This document shows, in pieces, positions 59,301-64,000 of a DNA stretch of 64,000 bases; the first letter of the stretch is position 1; each line of letters opens with the position of its first letter. A program made the position numbers and the translations under genes. The stretch spans positions 5,634,501-5,698,500 of the forward strand of contig CM044316.1 in NCBI GenBank assembly GCA_024291935.2, in the 5' to 3' direction. The DNA is from Okapia johnstoni. Lineage: Eukaryota > Chordata > Mammalia > Artiodactyla > Giraffidae. The notes beneath the pieces are model-generated. The model saw only the letters and a list, made by a program, of their open reading frames with translations. It searched no databases and was not told the origin of the DNA.

Positions 59301-62122
59301 TGACCTCCATGCCAGGTGCAGACCAGACCAAATGAGCCCAGACCACACAAAGCAGACCAGACTAGAGCAAGCTAAGTCAAAGCAAGCCAGACCAGACCAG
59401 GGCAAGCCAGACCAGAGAAAAACAAAGCTAACCAAGGCAGACCTGACCACAGTAGACCAGCAAGCTCTGCTTGGGTATGGGCGTGGTAATCACTGAAAAT
59501 CACTGTGATGGCAAATGATTCTCTTTCCCCAACATTCAGTTACAGGGCTTCCCTGGTGGCTCAGTGCTAAAGAAGCCACCTGCCAACGCAGGAGATGCAG
59601 GTTTGATCCCTGGGTTGGGAAGATCACCTGGAGAAGGCAATGGCAACCCACTCCAGTATTCATTCTTGTCTGGGAAATCCCATGGACAGAGGAGCCTGGT
59701 CGGCTACAGTCCACGGGGTCACAAACAGTTGAACACGACTTAGCAACTAAACAACAACAGCAACAATGTTCAGTTACAAACATAATTAATTCTTTTAATA
59801 CCTATAAACATACTTAAACCCTTTAAGTTTATGAAGAGACAAGTACTGGAAACAGCTGAGGCTGCAAGGTCAGACTGAGCTGCAGGGTCAGACAGAGCTG
59901 AGTCGTCTCTCTGTGCAGTGAGCTGCAGCCCAGACAGGCCACAGACTATTAATACATCCTTTGCTACTCAAATGTTACTGACGGGAAAAGTTTCAGTATC
60001 ACTTGCATAACAAATGGCCAGCCACAGGTGTTAAACTTTCTGCAAAAAATCCCCCGGTCAATAATGAGTTAAAAACGTTTCTAGCGACTGCATCTGAGAG
60101 GCAGAGGAATGACATTCTTTCCTGCACTTCCTTCCCACTTTACCATGAACAGCCTCACTTGACAACCAGGAAACCAAAGTCAAGTTAAACAACCTGAGTG
60201 TTCACCAAGCAGGACTCACGGTCCAGGACCACACTGGACTTGTCTGGGGCTTTGCTGTTTATATTATGTGACCAGTTTCCTCTTGTTGACGTTCTGCTGT
60301 GGGCGATGCTGAGGCACATCACGGACAGTCCCCTCAGAAGTGAGCTAAGGCTCTTTACATGTTGCTAAACTCCCCTCACGAAAGTTCTGTCAACAGGAGC
60401 GCTGACATCTGCTCGCACACACGCATGTCCACAGCAGCACTGCTCACCAGTGCCAGAAGGGAGAAGCAACCCACGTGTCCACCAATGGGTGAACGGGAGC
60501 ACAGAACGCACTCCATCCACACAATGAAATGCTATTTGGGCATAAAAAAGAATGTATTGGTACTTCCCTGGTGGTCCAGTGGTTAACAACCTGCCTTGCA
60601 ATGCAGGGGACGTGGGTTTGATCCCTTGGCAGGGAACTAAGACCACACATGCCTCTGAGCAACTGAGCCCATGCACCACAACTAGGGAGTCTGGGAGACT
60701 CAGTGAAGAGCCTGTGTACCACAACACAGACCCGATGCAGCCAAATTAACAAACATTCAAAAACAAATGTACCGCCACACGCTACAATGTGGATGAGCCC
60801 TGAAAGCACAATGCTGAGTGAGAGCAGCTAGATGCCAAAGGCCACAGTGTTGCTCGAGTCTGTCTCTATGAAATGTCCAAACAGGCACATCCACAGAGAC
60901 AGGAAAGGGCTGGGAGAGGAGGATGGGCAGTGACTGCCATGGGGACAGGGTTTCTTTGGGGGATGAAGGGAATGTTTGCACATTATAAATGTACTAAGTT
61001 CCACTGAAAGATTCAGTTGAGAATGGTGAATTTTACATGACACGAATTCTACCTTAACTGCAAGTGAAGAAAAGCTGCCAACCACGGGGCCAACCGCAGG
61101 CACAGGAGTGAAGGAGAGGGCCCGGTGGGGTGGAGCGGCCCGCTCACCTGCCGGGCGATGCTCTGCACCAGCTTGTCCATGGTGAAGCCCACATAGGCGT
61201 GGATGGTGAACATCTCGCGCAGCGTGTCCTCGTACTGCGTGGGGTCGATGCTGCCCTCCAGCAGGCTCCGCACCATGTCCAGGAAGGCCGGGTAGTACTC
61301 CTCCAGCTCCACTTCACCTGCGGGCAGCAGTGCGGTCACTGCGGGTCTGGGTCACACACGGCTGCCAGGGGGAAGGACGCAGGGTGCACACAGGGCTGCA
61401 CACGGGCGGCTCCCGCTCCCCACCTCCCGCCCGAGGCTTCTTCAGGGCAGCCGTCTCCCCTCCCGGGGCCCAGAGGGCAGCTCCCTGAGAGTCACCCCCA
61501 GCCCCTGTGGCTCACTCGGCTGCTTCAGCCGCAGCTCCATGGCGGGGTCGTTGCCCTTCTCACGGCGGCCCTCGCACAGCAGCTTCTCCCGCTCCTTCTC
61601 CGTGCGGTACTCCAGGAGCTGCTTCTGCGCCTGGCGGTAGATCTTCAGCAGCCTGGAGCACAGGGTCTGATGGAGGCGCAGGAAGAAGTACCAGTTGTTG
61701 TTGGCGAAGAAGAGGCTGTAGACGTCATCCAGGGGCTTGTGCTGCGGTGGCTGTGGCTCTGGCGCCGGTGCCTCGCCCGCAGCCCCCTTCTCCTCTGGAG
61801 GGCTGCTCTGTGGCCCGGGCGCCGGCTTCTTCCGGTCGCCGCCAGGGTCTGCAGCCTGCCCCTGGGGGCTGCCCCGGCCCTCATCGGCGGAGTCCTCAGA
61901 TGCGCCCAGGTCCAGCTGCTGAGAGAAGAAGAGGCTGGGCACAAACTGGTGCACCAGCTGGTGGATGGTGCCCTGGTCCTCCTTCTGGATGGCTGGCTGC
62001 CGCTTCACGTAGTAGCTGATGAGGGCGGCCGCGTCCTCCAGGATCTGCCTGTCCTCGTACACGAAGATGAGGTGCGGCTCGCTGGAGGGGGCACTGCGGC
62101 CCTCCGAGTGCTGCTCCTGGTG
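56109..62122 (-). CDS. SIN3B: SIN3B, last seven coding exons (gene-level entry)
   Basis: C-terminal 524 residues of Sin3B, the nuclear scaffold that recruits HDAC1/2 to DNA-bound repressors through upstream PAH and HID domains (not in the window). Exons in transcript order: 62122-61516, 61317-61148, 59161-58988, 58722-58630, 57491-57397, 57188-56984, 56339-56109; all GT-AG, phases consistent, no break. Recognised by long stretches nearly identical to human SIN3B as recalled, e.g. [56 protein letters not shown] and the terminal [12 protein letters not shown]. This is the Sin3 C-terminal domain. Human SIN3B is about 1162 residues, so about 45% is present. Earlier exons lie right of the window. 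Confidence 0.98.
56399..56940. repeat. 39-bp minisatellite (VNTR), about 14 copies, last SIN3B intron
   Basis: Head-to-tail units of 39 bp, each beginning GGATCAGATCT and ending CAGAAGGCCAT, with a few substitutions per copy; one copy lacks a base and one has an extra C. It fills most of the 644-nt intron. Because 39 is a multiple of three, both strands show long but meaningless open frames. Confidence 0.95.
56984..57188 (-). CDS. SIN3B: SIN3B exon
   Basis: Reads [20 protein letters not shown], then [20 protein letters not shown], ending LCRAKQ before [18 protein letters not shown] is one of the best-conserved Sin3 sequences. As recalled, human has one more Arg in the FRRRW run. Confidence 0.97.
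57397..57491 (-). CDS. SIN3B: SIN3B exon
   Basis: [20 protein letters not shown] through LLKPVFLQ plus two bases of an Arg codon before GTGAGA. Acceptor TCCCCCCAG. Confidence 0.96.
58630..58722 (-). CDS. SIN3B: SIN3B exon
   Basis: 31 codons, [20 protein letters not shown] then [11 protein letters not shown], phase 0 on both sides, between CCCCCAG and GTGAGG. Confidence 0.97.
58988..59161 (-). CDS. SIN3B: SIN3B exon
   Basis: 58 codons, from [20 protein letters not shown] to [10 protein letters not shown], phase 0 on both sides, between CCCGCAG and GTGAGC. Confidence 0.97.
59321..59464. repeat. Degenerate CCAGA-rich tandem tract in a SIN3B intron
   Basis: About 145 bp made of variants of ACCAGACCAG and AAGCCAGACC, almost lacking T on the plus strand. 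The repeat unit is short (about 5-10 bp) and strongly diverged. Confidence 0.75.
59545..59768 (+). mobile_element. Bov-tA SINE with 10-bp target-site duplication
   Basis: Flanked by TTCAGTTACA at 59535-59544 and 59769-59778; tail is a CAA repeat. In the SIN3B intron 59162-61147. Confidence 0.92.
60420..61070 (+). mobile_element. L1 3' fragment split by a CHR-type SINE
   Basis: Left part up to 60560 (GGGCATAAAAAAGAATGTAT); right part from 60750 (ACAATGTGGATGAGCCCTGA, ATGCTGAGTGAGAGCAGCTA). Confidence 0.8.
60560..60749 (+). mobile_element. tRNA-derived SINE (CHR-type)
   Basis: GTACTTCCCTGGTGGTCCAG to GACCCGATGCAGCCAAATTA. Confidence 0.9.
61148..61317 (-). CDS. SIN3B: SIN3B exon
   Basis: Completes the split Ser codon, then [20 protein letters not shown] and on to [13 protein letters not shown] before GTGAGC. 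Phase 1 in, phase 0 out. Highly conserved helical region of the Sin3 C-terminal domain. Confidence 0.97.
61516..62122 (-). CDS. SIN3B: SIN3B exon: acidic/proline linker and start of Sin3 C-terminal domain
   Basis: Acceptor CTCCCCAG, then [35 protein letters not shown], a low-complexity Glu/Pro/Ala linker, and [20 protein letters not shown]; ends RLKQP plus one base at donor GA|GTGAGC. The largest SIN3B exon here (607 nt). The linker differs from human in length and is the least conserved part. Confidence 0.96.
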
Positions 62123-64000
62123 CTGGGGAGACAGGGCAGCCATTGGAACAGGAATGCCCCGCGCGGAAGTCGGGGGCCAAAATGAGGCCACACTCCCACT
62201 ACCAAGGCCTCCAACAGTGCCGAGAGACCGGGGGAATGAGGGGAGCAGTATCTGATTATTCAGTTCCAGCTGCCCCAGGCTGCCCTGGGGGTGAGGAAGG
62301 CTCAGCACAGCACAGGCCTTGGCCACCATCATTCATTCACGCTCAGCCAGACCCTGCAAGACCTGAGACTGCTTCCACTCCAGTTCCTTCCTCTCCAGCC
62401 TTGCCCGCCTGGCTAACACCACCCTCATGTCTCCTGCCGCTGTCCATTCCCCACCTGCCATGAGCCCTCCATGGCGCTCCCATTACCTGGCGCCAGCACA
62501 GGCCACGCACCTGCTCATTCCCGTCTACCAGCCCACTCTACATCTCCCCACACTGAGTCTAGAGCCACACAGGAGCTCCATCAGCCCTGGTTGCCCCCCT
62601 CCCCCCACCTCAGGCCTTCGCACACGACTCAGGAGAGGACCCTGGCCCTGGCACGCCACCCCACACTCCTCTGATGCTGTGGGGGTGCTGAGCTTGTTCT
62701 GCTGCACACAAGACCTTCACACGTGCCTTTGCTCTTTCTCCCTGGAAAACCTCATCCTTGGGCTCACTCTTCCCTGCTACCTTTATCCAGTCAACAACTC
62801 TCCTTCCAGCGAACCCGAACACAATCTCAGTACTACACAGCTTTGCATAAGCTGCCCCACATTGTACTCTCTCCTGCTGACGCTGGTCCCCTGCCTGAGA
62901 GGGGACAAGAGGCAGACACACCAGGTTCTGGGAACAAGTGAGCGGGGACACTGTCCCTGTGAGCGGGGAGCTCCCGAAGGCAGGACTGGCCCTCCCTGGC
63001 ACTCTCAACAGTGGCCCTGAGGGGTTCCCCAGACTCCCCTGGAACGAGGGACCAAAGGGAAATAGGGGCAGGGCCTCTTAGGCTGCCCCCTGGCCAAGGA
63101 CTTCACTTTCTGGGACAGGCAACTCATGTGCTCCCGTATCCACTGTGAAATCTGCAGCATCCAGAGGCCTCCTTCCCTCCTTGCTGGTGGGAAGGGTGGA
63201 GTCTGAGTGGGTCCTAGCAGGCAGAGGTGGGGTACAGGCGCTGCAGCTCAGCCCTGCTCCCAGCTCTTTAGTGAGACCTTCATCCTACTGCTTCCTGAGT
63301 CCCCATCTTGTGTATGTTGTAATTGCCCTTCAAAATCTTCTGGGCAAGTTCTGGAGCTCGTAACACAGACTGTCCTCTGTGAGCCATATGACAGGAGAAG
63401 GGTCTTACTGCCCTAAGCACCAAGGAGCCGCACACGTAGTGTTCACCAGGCCCTGGTCCTTCTCCCTCAGACCCCAGGGAAGGCCCTGCAGGACGCTGCT
63501 GAAGGGAGCAGGGTGTGAGAGGCTGTGCCACCGATTCTGGGGTGGGGGTGGGAGTCTCAGGCCTCAAGGATCTGCAGACTGAAGTGCAGAGGCCAGACCA
63601 CAGGGTGGACCTTGGGGCTGAGTGGTGGGCACTGAGGGGGAGAGGGAGGCAGGAGGGAAGGTGGTCTGGGGCCAGCACCCTTGGTGGTCTCCACGGCCGT
63701 GTGGAGGAACATGAACTCTGGGCAGGATGAGCCTCCCAGCGGGGCTGCTCGAGAGCCTGGAGGTAAGACAAGGCCCCACTTCTTGCTGCTCGGGACTATG
63801 TGCGGAAGAGAGGGGAGTGAGTGACCCTGGCCAGGGGGACACTTGGTCAATGTAGCCGCTCCCTGACCTGGGCTCCGCCACAGAGCAGCAGCCCGTCTTT
63901 CCCCAACAGCCAACGCCCAGTGAGCGGCCCCCGGCCAGGATTCCTGCCTCGGGCTCCCGCTAGTAACTCTCCCCACATGCATTGTTCAAAGCCCAGCTAG
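62123..64000 (-). other. SIN3B: SIN3B intron (runs off the right edge)
   Basis: No sequence resembling the exon that should precede HQEQHSEG could be found, and the minus-strand open frames here match nothing I recognise. No young SINE is present. Treated as intron. Confidence 0.6.

Noticed and set aside
61130..62185. 351-codon plus-strand open frame opposite SIN3B
   Set aside because: It is the antisense of a GC-rich SIN3B exon and its introns; the minus strand is highly conserved protein with proper splice sites, while the plus-strand product is low-complexity and unrecognisable.

Overview
The window is vertebrate nuclear DNA from a ruminant, most probably a bovid. Short exons with GT/AG borders and consistent phases sit in long introns. 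The introns are full of ruminant-specific repeats: Bov-tA SINEs, cetartiodactyl tRNA-derived SINEs, BovB 3' ends and L1 fragments. Gene content and order (CPAMD8, F2RL3, SIN3B) match the block on human 19p13.11; in cattle this block should lie on chromosome 7, which I infer from synteny and did not check. The sequence alone does not separate cattle from close relatives.

Layout. (1) 1-47.8 kb, plus strand: the 3' half of CPAMD8, a secreted alpha-2-macroglobulin/complement-family protein. I could place 22 exons (2159 to about 47810). Together they read about 964 codons without a frameshift or premature stop. The encoded order is: end of a macroglobulin domain, CUB start, an inserted farnesoic-acid-methyltransferase-like domain, a thioester domain with GCGEQ, CUB end, a receptor-binding domain with an acidic linker, and a Kazal domain. 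The last exon is the least certain. (2) 49.6-50.9 kb, minus strand: F2RL3 (thrombin receptor PAR4), complete in two coding exons, 370 residues. (3) 54.4-64.0 kb, minus strand: the last seven coding exons of SIN3B (524 residues plus stop), a transcriptional corepressor scaffold; the rest of the gene lies beyond the right edge. CPAMD8 and F2RL3 converge; F2RL3 and SIN3B are in tandem.

The three genes do not form a pathway; they are ordinary mammalian neighbours. CPAMD8 is a secreted/extracellular-matrix protein linked to eye development, F2RL3 is a platelet G-protein-coupled receptor, and SIN3B is nuclear. I saw no RNA gene, CRISPR array or microbial system.

The points most worth a second look are: a GC-AG splice donor in CPAMD8 that the reading frame demands; an Asn at the thioester-domain position where C3 has its catalytic His; a TGA that coincides with a good splice donor near the CPAMD8 C terminus; a nine-codon deletion in the third intracellular loop of PAR4 relative to human; a 39-bp minisatellite filling the last SIN3B intron; and two related LTR-like elements flanking one CPAMD8 exon. 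All comparisons with human proteins are from memory, not from a database search.
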